64,000 bases of DNA from Betaproteobacteria bacterium (GCA_009921265.1 RFYV01000007.1:1-64000); one strand, 5' to 3'; positions 34,524 to 43,465 are shown, numbered from the stretch's first letter. Translations and numbers: made by a program. Notes: a model not told the origin generated them from the letters alone.

Positions 34524-35504
34524 ATGAATTTATCAAGACGTAAACATTTAATGAGCGCAATAGGTGGTTTGTTAGCCGCTACTGGCCTGCAAGCCCAAAC
34601 GGAGGTCTTTCCCTCTAAGCAACCCGTTCGTATATTGGTGCCCTTTCCACCAGGCGGGCCGATTGATCAAACAGCGCGCATCATGTCGCAAAAATTATCT
34701 GAGTTATGGAAACAATCGGTTGTGATTGAAAATCGCACGGGGGCTAGCGGCATCATCGCCGCAGAAACTGCGCTGCGTTCACCTGCTGATGGTTACACAC
34801 TCCTTTTTTCTGTGATTCATCACACAGTGTTACCCAGCATTAAAAATAATCTGACGTACGACATTGAAAAAGATTTTTATCCACTTTCACTCGCTGCTGT
34901 GTATCCGATTATTTTAGTAGTCAATGCAAGTTCGCCCATCAAAACAGTTGCCGATTTAGTTGAACGTGCCAAAGCAGAACCCGGTAAATTAACTTACGGA
35001 CACTCGGGTCAAGGCGGCGGCGCGCATTTAGCAGGGGAACTTTTTGAAATGGATGCAGGCGTCAACTTAATAGACGTACCCTACAAAGGAAACGGTCCTG
35101 CGATTTTGGATGTCATGGGAGGACGCTTGGATTTGATGTTCAGTGATATACCCAGCGCATTGCAACACATTCAATCGGGTCGCTTGCGTGCATTGGCTAT
35201 CTCCACAAAAGTGAAGTCAACACTGTTGCCTAAGCTACCAACAGTGATTGAGTCTGGTGTACCCGGTTATGTGGCACAAACTTGGGGAGGTTTGTCTGTA
35301 CGTGTTGGAACGCCGCGCGATATCGTCAACAAACTCAATGCAGATATTGTCACTGTTCTAAAAGATCCCGATGTGAGTGAAAGATTACTCAAAATTGGCG
35401 CTGAACCCGTTCCACAAACTCAAGCGCAATATGCAGAATTTATTCGCTCAGAAATGAATAAATGGGCACCTGTAGTTAAAAAAGCCAACATCAAAATGGA
35501 TTAA
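34524..35504 (+). CDS. Bug/TctC-type periplasmic receptor with twin-arginine leader
   Basis: 326 residues from the ATG at 34524 (AGAGAGACACC upstream); the frame is open from 34434 but that overlaps the previous gene. The leader MNLSRRKHLMSAIGGLLAA contains SRRKHLM, a credible Tat motif. Mature chain PVRILVPFPPGGPIDQTAR; second lobe IDVPYKGNGPAILDVMGGR. It is followed after six bases by the NicC-like monooxygenase, so its ligand may be that enzyme's aromatic acid. Confidence 0.92.
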   Translation: MNLSRRKHLMSAIGGLLAATGLQAQTEVFPSKQPVRILVPFPPGGPIDQTARIMSQKLSELWKQSVVIENRTGASGIIAAETALRSPADGYTLLFSVIHHTVLPSIKNNLTYDIEKDFYPLSLAAVYPIILVVNASSPIKTVADLVERAKAEPGKLTYGHSGQGGGAHLAGELFEMDAGVNLIDVPYKGNGPAILDVMGGRLDLMFSDIPSALQHIQSGRLRALAISTKVKSTLLPKLPTVIESGVPGYVAQTWGGLSVRVGTPRDIVNKLNADIVTVLKDPDVSERLLKIGAEPVPQTQAQYAEFIRSEMNKWAPVVKKANIKMD

Positions 35505-35510
35505 AAAAAT

Positions 35511-36632
35511 ATGTCAACGATTGCAATCATCGGTGCAGGTATTGGTGGACTCACAGCAGCAGCGCTGTTACAACGAAGGGGGCATGATGTTCATGTGTAT
35601 GAGCAAACTACAAAATTTGCGCGTGTAGGTGCGGGCATTCAACAAAGTGCCAATGCCGTTCGCGTCTTGCGCGAAATTGGACTTGAACCGAAGTTGCGCG
35701 CTATCGCTTTTCAACCGCAATCATGGAATAACCGTGAATGGGATACAGGCGCCGTCAAGTATGAATTGCCATTGGGTGAAACCTTTGAGAGTCGCTATGG
35801 TACGCCCTATTTGTTATTACATAGAGGCGATTTGCACGCCGCTTTGTTTGATGCGGTGGATCCTTCTCGAGTTCATTTAGACAATACGCTTGAAAAAATT
35901 GAACCCCATGATGACAGTGTGACTTTGTATTTTAAAAATGGGCAACAAAAAAAAGTAGATGCTGTCATTGGTGCAGATGGCGTTCATTCTACTGTGCGTG
36001 AGTGGATGTTAGGACGCGACGAGCCACGATTCACAGGTCGAGTTGCTTATAGAACGACGTTTAAAGCAAAATTACTCAATGGTGTCACCATTGACGATTG
36101 CACCAAGTGGTGGGGGCCCGATCGACATATCGTCATCTACTACATCACGCCTTCGCGTGATGAAATTTATTTTGTCACCAGTTTGCCAGAACCAGAGTCG
36201 CGCAATGAATCATGGTCGTCGCGCGGCGATCTGTCCCAACTCAGGCAAGCATTTGCAGGTTTTCATCCACAAGTACAAAGCGTTCTTCAAGCGTGTCCCG
36301 AGGTTTACAAGTGGGCACTTTATGAGAGAGAACCTTTGACACAATGGGCCAAAGGTCGCGTTGTGTTGATGGGAGACGCTTGTCACCCCATGGTGCCGTA
36401 CATGGCGCAAGGGGCTGCCACCGCTATTGAAGACTCTGCAGTACTCGCTCGATGCTTGGATCAAACAAAAGATATCGAACAAGCATTCAAACAGTTTGAA
36501 AAAACACGCATTGAAAGAACTTCAAAGATTCAAATCACTTCCAGACAAAACCAATGGATGAGCAAACGAACCGATCCCGATTGGGTTTATGGATACGACG
36601 CTTGGAACACACCATTGGCCGTGGCGCAATAA
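35511..36632 (+). CDS. FAD-dependent monooxygenase, 6-hydroxynicotinate 3-monooxygenase (NicC)-like
   Basis: 373 residues. Group A flavin hydroxylase: IAIIGAGIGGLTAAALLQRR, DAVIGADGVHSTVRE and RVVLMGDACHPMVPYMAQGA. The substrate region CTKWWGPDRHIVIYY and the C-terminal DWVYGYDAW follow Pseudomonas NicC closely; the NicC residues recalled as Cys202, His211 and Tyr215 correspond to Cys197, His206 and Tyr210. The NicC His47 position is Gln44 here, so a related but different substrate is likely. No other nic genes are clear nearby. Decarboxylative hydroxylation of a pyridine or benzene carboxylate is the working guess. Confidence 0.87.
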   Translation: MSTIAIIGAGIGGLTAAALLQRRGHDVHVYEQTTKFARVGAGIQQSANAVRVLREIGLEPKLRAIAFQPQSWNNREWDTGAVKYELPLGETFESRYGTPYLLLHRGDLHAALFDAVDPSRVHLDNTLEKIEPHDDSVTLYFKNGQQKKVDAVIGADGVHSTVREWMLGRDEPRFTGRVAYRTTFKAKLLNGVTIDDCTKWWGPDRHIVIYYITPSRDEIYFVTSLPEPESRNESWSSRGDLSQLRQAFAGFHPQVQSVLQACPEVYKWALYEREPLTQWAKGRVVLMGDACHPMVPYMAQGAATAIEDSAVLARCLDQTKDIEQAFKQFEKTRIERTSKIQITSRQNQWMSKRTDPDWVYGYDAWNTPLAVAQ

Positions 36633-36661
36633 AAAATCATCAATCATTCGGAGACATTCAC

Positions 36662-37648
36662 TTGACACCATTTATCACTCAACGAGCCAAACTTTTGGCT
36701 CTTGCATCCCTAGCTTGCTTTTCGATGCTTTTTTCAACACTGACACTTGCACAAGCACCCGTCAAAATACTGGTTGGATTTCCGCCAGGAGGTGGAGTCG
36801 ATGCAGTTGCACGAATGCTTGCTGAACGGCTCGAAAAAATCACTGGTCGTGCGCATATTGTTGAAAACCGCTCGGGGGCGGGCGGCAGTTTGCCTGCACG
36901 CGCCCTTCTTACTGTTCCTGCAGATGGCAATACCTTGCTACTGGCGCCCGATACCACGGTGATTGTTTATCCATACACCGTCACCACGGCAGGTTTTAAT
37001 CCTTCAACTGATTTAATGACGATTGCAAGAGTAACGTCATATGACTTTGCACTCACAGTTCGCGGTAACAACGATATTCGCAACTTGGATCAACTGCGTG
37101 AAGCAATCAAAAATAATTCAAAAGCTGCGAGCATTGCCAATCCTGCAGCTGGAAATTTATTGCACTTTTATGCAATCGCACTCACCAAAGCACTGTCACT
37201 CGAAAATATCACACACGTTCCTTATCGAGGTGTTGCACCCGCCATCACTGACACTATAGGCGGCGAAGTCACGGCACTTGTCACACCTGTGGGTCCTGTC
37301 TTACAACAAGCAGTGTCAGGTCGTTTGCAAATTCTTGCGACATCAGGATCAGATCGTGGCGCAAAAACACCCAACATTCCCACGCTCAAAGAATTAGGCT
37401 ATCCACAACTGGTATCGAGTGGATGGTTTGGACTTTTTGCACCTGCAAAAACACCAGCAGACGTGATTCAAAAAATCAACGATTCAGTCAAACAAGCCTT
37501 GCTCGATCCTGCGATGCATTCCAAACTTGCCGCGCTTGATATGGAGGCGGCTTGGAATAGCGCTCAAGACTTTCGCTCCCTCGTCGACTCTGAGGGGAAA
37601 AAATGGGCCGCAGTTGTGAAAGCATCAGGATTCAAAGCCGACCAATAA
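36662..37648 (+). CDS. Bug/TctC-type periplasmic receptor, TTG start
   Basis: 328 residues from the TTG at 36662, which has CGGAGAC 9 bases upstream and gives a clean signal peptide (MTPFITQRAKLLALASLACF) ending at TLAQ; the frame itself is open from 36554 inside the previous gene. The mature chain starts at once with PVKILVGFPPGGGVD, missing the usual YPxKP lead. Other motifs are shifted too (HVPYRGVAPAITDTIGGE, no PYD segment). It lies between the NicC-like enzyme and the SDR. Confidence 0.88.
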   Translation: MTPFITQRAKLLALASLACFSMLFSTLTLAQAPVKILVGFPPGGGVDAVARMLAERLEKITGRAHIVENRSGAGGSLPARALLTVPADGNTLLLAPDTTVIVYPYTVTTAGFNPSTDLMTIARVTSYDFALTVRGNNDIRNLDQLREAIKNNSKAASIANPAAGNLLHFYAIALTKALSLENITHVPYRGVAPAITDTIGGEVTALVTPVGPVLQQAVSGRLQILATSGSDRGAKTPNIPTLKELGYPQLVSSGWFGLFAPAKTPADVIQKINDSVKQALLDPAMHSKLAALDMEAAWNSAQDFRSLVDSEGKKWAAVVKASGFKADQ

Positions 37649-37679
37649 TTAAATTTGCCTTTGGCATCGAAAGAACAAA

Positions 37680-38462
37680 ATGGATCTGGGTATACAAGGA
37701 AAAAAAGCGTTAATCACAGGTGGCAGCAAAGGCATTGGATTTGCAATTGCAAAACAACTGGCTATAGAAGGCTGCGATGTGATTTTGGTTTCTCGATCGA
37801 GAGAAGATTTAGAAACTGCCTCATCCACCATTCAAAAAGAATCAGGACGACGCGTTGAAATTTTTCCAATCGACATGTCTGATCGACAAGCCGCAAAAAA
37901 AATCTGCGATGCATTTCCTGCGATTGATATATTGGTTAACAACGCAGGTGCGATTCCCAGAGGGTCCATTGAACAATTGAGTGATACAGTCGTACGTGAT
38001 TCTTGGGATGTCAAAGTTTTTGGATACATCGATTTATGTAGACACTATCTCCCAGCTATGCGCGCACGTCAACAAGGTGTCATTCTCAATATTATTGGTG
38101 CTGCAGGTGAAATGTGCGACCCCAACTATTTTGCAGGCAGTGTTGGTAACGCCGCATTGATTGCAATGACAAAAACATTAGGATCTGTCAGCATCGAAGA
38201 TGGCGTTCGTGTAAATGGTATCAATCCAGGCCCTGTACTCACCGATCGATTAATGGACAGCATGAAAAAACGCGCAATCGATCGCTTTGGCGATGCAAGC
38301 CGCTGGGCTGAAATTGCTTCGCGCATGCCAGGCGGTCGCGCCGCTACGGTTGAAGAAGTTGCGGCGACTGCAGCACTGCTGTGCTCGCCTCTTTCTGCGT
38401 ACACCAGTGGTGCGCTCATAAATATTGACGGCGGTCTAACCAATCGACGCCCACTCGTTTAA
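37680..38462 (+). CDS. Short-chain dehydrogenase/reductase fold, non-canonical active site
   Basis: 260 residues. The NAD(P) end is normal: ALITGGSKGIGFAIAKQL and LVNNAGAIPRG. The catalytic tetrad is not: the Ser position reads Gly140 in NIIGAAGE, and the YxxxK region reads NYFAGSVGNAALIAMTK, with Tyr150 but Asn157 aligned to the usual Lys. Similar sequences occur in other proteobacteria, so this is a subfamily rather than damage. It may bind a cofactor and substrate without classical hydride-transfer chemistry, or use other residues. Thirteen bases separate it from the isochorismatase-like gene. Confidence 0.85.
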   Translation: MDLGIQGKKALITGGSKGIGFAIAKQLAIEGCDVILVSRSREDLETASSTIQKESGRRVEIFPIDMSDRQAAKKICDAFPAIDILVNNAGAIPRGSIEQLSDTVVRDSWDVKVFGYIDLCRHYLPAMRARQQGVILNIIGAAGEMCDPNYFAGSVGNAALIAMTKTLGSVSIEDGVRVNGINPGPVLTDRLMDSMKKRAIDRFGDASRWAEIASRMPGGRAATVEEVAATAALLCSPLSAYTSGALINIDGGLTNRRPLV

Positions 38463-38475
38463 CCAAAGGCTTGCC

Positions 38476-39123
38476 ATGGAACTTTTTTTACAAAACAAAC
38501 TCAACAGCGACGGCAAACTCGACGCGCGTGGCTTGGCTGTTATCGCTTTGCATTGGCAAAATGATTTGGTGCTGCCCACTGGCAAGTTTGGTTTTTTTGC
38601 AAAAGAAATTGAGAGAAACAATTTGGTGCCTCGCATGGATCGCGTTCTTAAAGCCGTTCGTGCAGCGGGCGGCACTGTGATTTATGTGAACGTTGCGCGC
38701 AGCGCGGATTCACGCGAAGTTATCAAAAACAGTCCCCTCTTTGCCGCGTCTGCTAAGGTTGCTGCGTTTGTGCGTGGCACGCCCGGTGTGCAAGTGATTG
38801 ATGCGCTCAAACCCGAGCCTGAAGATTTTGAAATCGAACATCCGCGAATCAGTGGATTTTTTGGTACTGGACTTGATTTGCTTTTGCGTGCGCGCGGCAT
38901 TCATACCGTTGCAGTTGCTGGCACTGCAACTAATGTGGCTGTTGACACAACCGTGCGAGATTCATTACAACTCGGTTACGAAACAATCTTGATTGAAGAT
39001 TGTTGCTGTTCATCCGACCCCTCATTTCATGAGGCTGCAATGAAAACACTGCGCGTGTTATCGTCTTGGGTTGCAACAACAGAAGAATTTTTGGCGCGGA
39101 TTACACTTCCATCTAAATCCTGA
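38476..39123 (+). CDS. Isochorismatase-fold protein lacking the catalytic triad
   Basis: 215 residues with the cysteine-hydrolase fold, as shown by IALHWQNDLVLP, HPRISGFFGTGLDLLLR and VAVAGTATNVAVDTTVRDSLQ. In active amidases of this family these read D-x-Q, K-x-R-x-S-x-F and N-V-C-V. Here the Asp is His26, the Lys is His122 and the nucleophile Cys is Ala155, so all three triad positions are changed while the rest of the fold is intact. It may be a binding, chaperone or regulatory protein, or may catalyse something else. It lies between an SDR and a ketopantoate-reductase-like gene. Confidence 0.87.
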   Translation: MELFLQNKLNSDGKLDARGLAVIALHWQNDLVLPTGKFGFFAKEIERNNLVPRMDRVLKAVRAAGGTVIYVNVARSADSREVIKNSPLFAASAKVAAFVRGTPGVQVIDALKPEPEDFEIEHPRISGFFGTGLDLLLRARGIHTVAVAGTATNVAVDTTVRDSLQLGYETILIEDCCCSSDPSFHEAAMKTLRVLSSWVATTEEFLARITLPSKS

Positions 39124-39162
39124 GAAAATTCATCTGACTTCTAATTGTTAAAGGACTTCGCC

Positions 39163-40116
39163 TTGAAATATGCTTTCCAAAATATAGCGGTAGTTGGCGC
39201 AGGCGCAGTCGGCAGTTTTTTTGGTGGCATGCTCGCGCGTGCAGGTCATTCGGTTACCCTCATCGGTCGAGCTACTCACGTCGAGGCCATCAATCGTCAT
39301 GGATTGCAAATCGATATGGCGGGCTCCACTGCTACTGAATCGATTCAAACAAAAGCAAGCACCGATTTATCTGCCATTCAAAACGCCGACCTGATTTTGT
39401 TTTGCGTCAAGTCTCCCGACAGTCAATCCGTTGCCAAGCAAATGGCCCCGTATCTTGCGCCCAGCACAGTGGTGATGAGTTTGCAAAATGGTGTCGACAA
39501 TGTCGACGCCATTGCAAAAGAAATCAAGCAAGCAGTCATTCCTGCGGTGGTTTATGTGGCCACTGAAATTGCTGCACCGGGTCTTGTGAAGCATCACGGT
39601 CGTGGCGACTTGGTGATTGGCGCGATGAATCCCTCGCGATTGAATAACGCCAATCAAACGCTTCAAAATATAGTTGAATTGTTTGCACACGCACAAGTGA
39701 CCGTTAAAATTTCTGACAACGTGATGGTCGATTTGTGGTCTAAATTGATGGTCAATTGCGCCTTCAATGCCATATCAGGATTGGCACAACTTCCCTATGG
39801 AAAATTGTCGGTTTTGGAATCGGTTCAACAAACACAAGCGGCCGTAGTGAATGAAGTGATTGCAGTTGCAAAAATAGATGGCGTTACCATGTCTGCACAA
39901 AGTGCGATGCAAACTATTGCACAAATTGCAAAGGCAATGGCAACACAAAAATCATCCACTGCGCAAGACATGGCACGACACAAACTCAGTGAGATCGATC
40001 ACCTCAATGGTTACATCGTTCGACGAGGACTTGAATTGCGCATTCCAACTCCTGTGAATCAAACCTTGCATGCATTAGTTAAGTTGGTTGAATCAACCTA
40101 CCCTTCCCATGCCTAG
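39163..40116 (+). CDS. Ketopantoate reductase (PanE/ApbA) family 2-oxo-acid reductase
   Basis: 317 residues from the TTG at 39163, which has AAGGA eight bases upstream; a TTG at 39145 is less well placed. Rossmann start IAVVGAGAVGSFFGGMLARA, FCVKSPDSQS with a likely cofactor-contacting Lys, SKLMVNCAFNAISGL with the catalytic Lys and Asn, and SEIDHLNGYIVRRG with the substrate Glu are all present, so it should be active. In a catabolic operon it more likely reduces or oxidises a branched 2-oxo/2-hydroxy acid than makes pantoate. Its last eight bases overlap the kinase start. Confidence 0.9.
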   Translation: MKYAFQNIAVVGAGAVGSFFGGMLARAGHSVTLIGRATHVEAINRHGLQIDMAGSTATESIQTKASTDLSAIQNADLILFCVKSPDSQSVAKQMAPYLAPSTVVMSLQNGVDNVDAIAKEIKQAVIPAVVYVATEIAAPGLVKHHGRGDLVIGAMNPSRLNNANQTLQNIVELFAHAQVTVKISDNVMVDLWSKLMVNCAFNAISGLAQLPYGKLSVLESVQQTQAAVVNEVIAVAKIDGVTMSAQSAMQTIAQIAKAMATQKSSTAQDMARHKLSEIDHLNGYIVRRGLELRIPTPVNQTLHALVKLVESTYPSHA

Positions 40117-41116
40117 TCAACAAGTGCCCACAGAATTTGTAAGGGCCTTGCAAGAACTTGATCTCTCATCATCGGATATTTTGTACGGCACGCCCTTAAC
40201 GGGTGGCGTGTCATCCGATATTTGGCGTATCGAAACAGAAAAAGGCATGATTTGTGCCAAGCGTGCATTAGCTAAACTGCGAGTGGCCGCCGATTGGCAA
40301 GCACCTGTGGAGCGCAATCAATACGAAGCACTGTGGTTACAAGTGGCTAACAAAGCCAGCGCAAATTGTGCGCCACAACTTTTAGGGCAACATCCAGAGT
40401 TTGGTGTTCTTATAATGAATTACATGCCGCCCTCAGATTTTCATTTGTGGAAAAAAATGCTTCACGATGGTATTGCTGCTGTCGCAACAGCGCAATCGGT
40501 TGGAATTGTTTTATCGCGAATCCACAGTTATGCGGCAAAGCAAGCAAACTTAGCCGAACAATTTCCAACGGACGATATTTTTTATCAAATCAGACTCGAG
40601 CCTTATTTAGTAGCTACAGCATCGAAGCACCCTGATTTAGCACCTGTGTTACAAGCCTTGGTTTTGCAAACGCAAAGCAATGTAAAAACCTTGGTACACG
40701 GAGATGTAAGTCCTAAAAACATATTGATAGGCAAACAAGGTCCTGTTTTGTTGGACGCCGAATGCGCCACATGGAGCGATCCTGCATTCGACTTGGCGTT
40801 TTGTCTCAACCATTTATTGCTCAAATGTTTATGGACACCCGCATCCACATCTGATTTTTTAAAATGCTTTGGTGTTTTATCTAACACCTATTTGCAAGCC
40901 GTTGATTGGGAATCCAAAGAAGCACTCGAAAAAAGAACTGCGCATTTGTTGCCTGGTTTATTTTTGGCTCGTGTTGACGGCAAGTCGCCCGTTGAATACA
41001 TCACTGACGATCATCAACGCGAACAAGTCAGACGCGTTGGGCGCGCTTTGCTATTAAACCCCGTCGATCAATTGAAACAAATAGCCCTTGCATGGGCCAA
41101 GGAGTTAGCCACATGA
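40109..41116 (+). CDS. APH/choline-kinase-fold small-molecule kinase
   Basis: 335 residues from the ATG at 40109, overlapping the previous gene by eight bases; no clear ribosome site, consistent with coupling. The kinase loop VHGDVSPKNILIG has the catalytic Asp and the Mg-binding Asn, followed by LLDAECATWSDPAFDLAF in the DFG-like position. N-terminal LTGGVSSDIWRIET is the nucleotide loop and ICAKRAL the likely ATP Lys. Family members phosphorylate hydroxyl groups of small molecules. It is coupled by an ATGA overlap to an enolase-like protein, which strongly suggests that it makes the phosphorylated substrate of that enzyme. Antibiotic resistance is unlikely. Confidence 0.87.
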   Translation: MPSQQVPTEFVRALQELDLSSSDILYGTPLTGGVSSDIWRIETEKGMICAKRALAKLRVAADWQAPVERNQYEALWLQVANKASANCAPQLLGQHPEFGVLIMNYMPPSDFHLWKKMLHDGIAAVATAQSVGIVLSRIHSYAAKQANLAEQFPTDDIFYQIRLEPYLVATASKHPDLAPVLQALVLQTQSNVKTLVHGDVSPKNILIGKQGPVLLDAECATWSDPAFDLAFCLNHLLLKCLWTPASTSDFLKCFGVLSNTYLQAVDWESKEALEKRTAHLLPGLFLARVDGKSPVEYITDDHQREQVRRVGRALLLNPVDQLKQIALAWAKELAT

Positions 41117-42393
41117 CTTCATTTGCTATTCAATCCATTGTAGGTCGACGTGTGTGGGACAGTCGAGGTCGTCCAACCGTAGAAGCCGAAGTCACTCTCA
41201 GTGATGGATCGATGGGGCGTGCGATTGCACCTGCAGGTGCATCCAAAGGTAAGCGAGAAGCGTTGGAGTTGCGCGATGGTGGCGCTTCTTTTGGTGGACT
41301 CGATGTCTTAAAAGCAGTGAGTCATATCAATAGTGAAATTGCACGCACACTCATTGGCGCACATGCAGACAATCAATCAAACATCGATCAACGATTGATT
41401 GAACTAGATGGCACACACAACAAATCACGATTAGGTGCCAATGCAACCTTGGCTGTATCGATGGCAACTGCTTATGCGATGGCCTCCTGTTGTAATATGC
41501 CGCTTTATCGTTATTTATCGCCAGACTCAGTAGGTCGCATACCCATGCCACAAATTCAAATTTTTGGTGGCGGTGCGCATGCGGGCAAACGCGTTGATAT
41601 TCAAGATTTTATGATCGTGTGTCCTGGTGCAAAAACTTTTGCACAAGCGCTTGAATGGACCGCCGAGGTTTATCGACATGCGGGTTTACTCATGACACAA
41701 CGCGGATCTCTTTTTGGTGTTGCAGATGAAGGCGGTTGGTGGCCAGACTTCACTAGCAACGAGCAAGCTTTGCAAATGCTTGTGAAATCCATTGAAAGCG
41801 CAGGCTTTATTCCTGGCCAGCAAGTAGCAATAGCTTTGGATATCGCGGCATCTGAATTTGGACAAAACGGCATATATCGACTTGGCCTTGAATCGCGACA
41901 ACTCGATTCGGATGGTTTGATTGAGATGTTGGTTGGTTGGATTAACAAATACCCTATCGTGTCCATTGAAGATCCATTGGCTGAAGATGACCCGCAAGGC
42001 TTTGCGCGTTTTACCAAAGCCATGGGCCATCGCTTGCAAATTGTGGGCGATGATTTTTTGGTATCAGATGCAAAATTAATTCGCGAAGCCGCAAAGCTGG
42101 GGGCGGCAAATTCCGTATTGCTCAAGCCCAATCAGAGGGGTACATTAACCGAGACGCTTGAGGCTTGGACAACGGCCAAAGAACTGGGCTATGCGGCGAT
42201 TGTGTCTGCGCGTTCGGGTGAGACCGAAGACACCACCATCGTCGATTTAGCCATTGGTTGGAATGTAGGACAACTCAAAGTGGGCTCGTTTGCCAGAAGT
42301 GAGCGTATGGCCAAATGGAACCACGCTCTGCGTATCGAAGAGCATTTGGGCCTGCATGCAGGTTTTGCAGGTGGTGCGGTGTTCAATCGGTGA
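41113..42393 (+). CDS. Enolase paralogue with altered active site
   Basis: 426 residues from the ATG at 41113, AAGGAG upstream. The enolase fold is complete: metal ligands Asp243 (ALDIAASEF), Glu286 (IEDPLAEDD) and Asp313 (VGDDFLV), acid Glu206 (VADEGGWWP), base Lys338 (LLKPNQRGTLTET), phosphate-binding Arg367 and Ser368, and Lys389. Three places differ from housekeeping enolase: the His of SHRSGE is Ala366, QEFM is QDFM (Asp165), and the first mobile loop PSGASTG is PAGASKG. It probably eliminates water from a different 2-phospho-3-hydroxy acid supplied by the adjacent kinase. The bacterium's glycolytic enolase should be elsewhere. Confidence 0.92.
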   Translation: MTSFAIQSIVGRRVWDSRGRPTVEAEVTLSDGSMGRAIAPAGASKGKREALELRDGGASFGGLDVLKAVSHINSEIARTLIGAHADNQSNIDQRLIELDGTHNKSRLGANATLAVSMATAYAMASCCNMPLYRYLSPDSVGRIPMPQIQIFGGGAHAGKRVDIQDFMIVCPGAKTFAQALEWTAEVYRHAGLLMTQRGSLFGVADEGGWWPDFTSNEQALQMLVKSIESAGFIPGQQVAIALDIAASEFGQNGIYRLGLESRQLDSDGLIEMLVGWINKYPIVSIEDPLAEDDPQGFARFTKAMGHRLQIVGDDFLVSDAKLIREAAKLGAANSVLLKPNQRGTLTETLEAWTTAKELGYAAIVSARSGETEDTTIVDLAIGWNVGQLKVGSFARSERMAKWNHALRIEEHLGLHAGFAGGAVFNR

Positions 42394-42461
42394 CTGCCCT
42401 TTGTTGACATTTGGCTTATAGTGGGGACGTTGATAAAAAAAAGACAAGATAAGGAATAAAA

Positions 42462-43430
42462 ATGAAACAATATTTCAAGTGGATTTATCTATTGTTAATT
42501 GCCCTGCTGTTTACAAACGCAGCGCACGCCAAATACCCCGAAAAAACCATCAAAATTATTGTGCCATTTACTGCAGGTGGTGCAACTGACATTGCGGGTC
42601 GCCTTTTGGCAGAAGAGCTTTCAAAAGCTTTAAATAATCCAGTGGTTGTTGAAAATCGCGAAGGTGCAGCAGGTGTGATTGGCGTGCAAGCCACCACCAA
42701 AGCCGCGCCTGATGGTTATACATTGCTAATTGCAGGCAATACCTTGATGACCTCGCATAAAACACTCTACAAAAATTTACCCTACGATTCCTTGCGCGAT
42801 TTAGAAACGGTGTCACGCATTTCTGCAGGTTCTCACATCATTGTTGTCAAAGCCAATTCCAACATCAAAGACATGAAGGATCTTTTAAGATTAGCCAGCG
42901 CAAAGCCCGGCGGCATGACTTATGGATCGGGTGGAAGTGGAACAAGTGTTCACTTGGCCGCAGAAATGTTTCAAGTTCAAGCGGGCATCAAACTTTTGCA
43001 CGTCCCCTACCGTGGCACATCTCTCGCGGTGAATGGATTGATGAGCGGCGACACCGATTTGATGTTTGACACAACGCCTTCATCGTTTCCGAAAATTAAA
43101 TCGGGACAATTCAGATCGCTAGGTATTACGTCTCTCAATCGCTCGCCTGATTTACCCGATGTTCCATCGGTTGCCGAACAAGGCTTGCCCAATTATGAAG
43201 TTTTATTTTGGCTCGGCTTGTATGCACCCAAAGGAACGCCCGCAGATGTACTTCAATTATTAGAGTCATCGATTCAAAAAATATTGGCACAAGACAATGT
43301 GAAGAAAAAATTAGCCGATTTAGGCATGTCGTCGTTTTTTGCTTCGCGCGCGGATCTCACCAAACAAATTACCAAAGAAACCGCAGAATGGGCTGATGTG
43401 ATCAAAAAAGCCGGCGTGGTACTTGAGTAA
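42462..43430 (+). CDS. Bug/TctC-type periplasmic receptor
   Basis: 322 residues; AAGGAAT before the ATG. Signal peptide MKQYFKWIYLLLIALLFTNA ends at AHA, then KYPEKTIKIIVPFTAGGATD. Other marks: LYKNLPYDSLRDLET, GSGGSGTSVHLAAEMF and LHVPYRGTSLAVNGLMSGD (Arg in PYRG). It lies 68 bases after the enolase-like gene and 35 before the aldolase-like gene, so it probably captures the substrate of this module. Confidence 0.93.
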   Translation: MKQYFKWIYLLLIALLFTNAAHAKYPEKTIKIIVPFTAGGATDIAGRLLAEELSKALNNPVVVENREGAAGVIGVQATTKAAPDGYTLLIAGNTLMTSHKTLYKNLPYDSLRDLETVSRISAGSHIIVVKANSNIKDMKDLLRLASAKPGGMTYGSGGSGTSVHLAAEMFQVQAGIKLLHVPYRGTSLAVNGLMSGDTDLMFDTTPSSFPKIKSGQFRSLGITSLNRSPDLPDVPSVAEQGLPNYEVLFWLGLYAPKGTPADVLQLLESSIQKILAQDNVKKKLADLGMSSFFASRADLTKQITKETAEWADVIKKAGVVLE

Positions 43431-43465
43431 AAAAAATTTTAAACTAATCAACTGGAGAACACCCA

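Noticed and set aside
40109-41116. Antibiotic-resistance aminoglycoside phosphotransferase
   Set aside because: The fold fits, but its coupling to an enolase paralogue and a catabolic reductase makes a metabolic kinase far more likely.
41670-42131. 153-codon minus-strand open frame
   Set aside because: Antisense to the enolase-like gene core motifs; not protein-like.
42410-42461. TTGACA before the Bug at 42462
   Set aside because: No acceptable -10 box at 15-19 bases from it, so not called a promoter.
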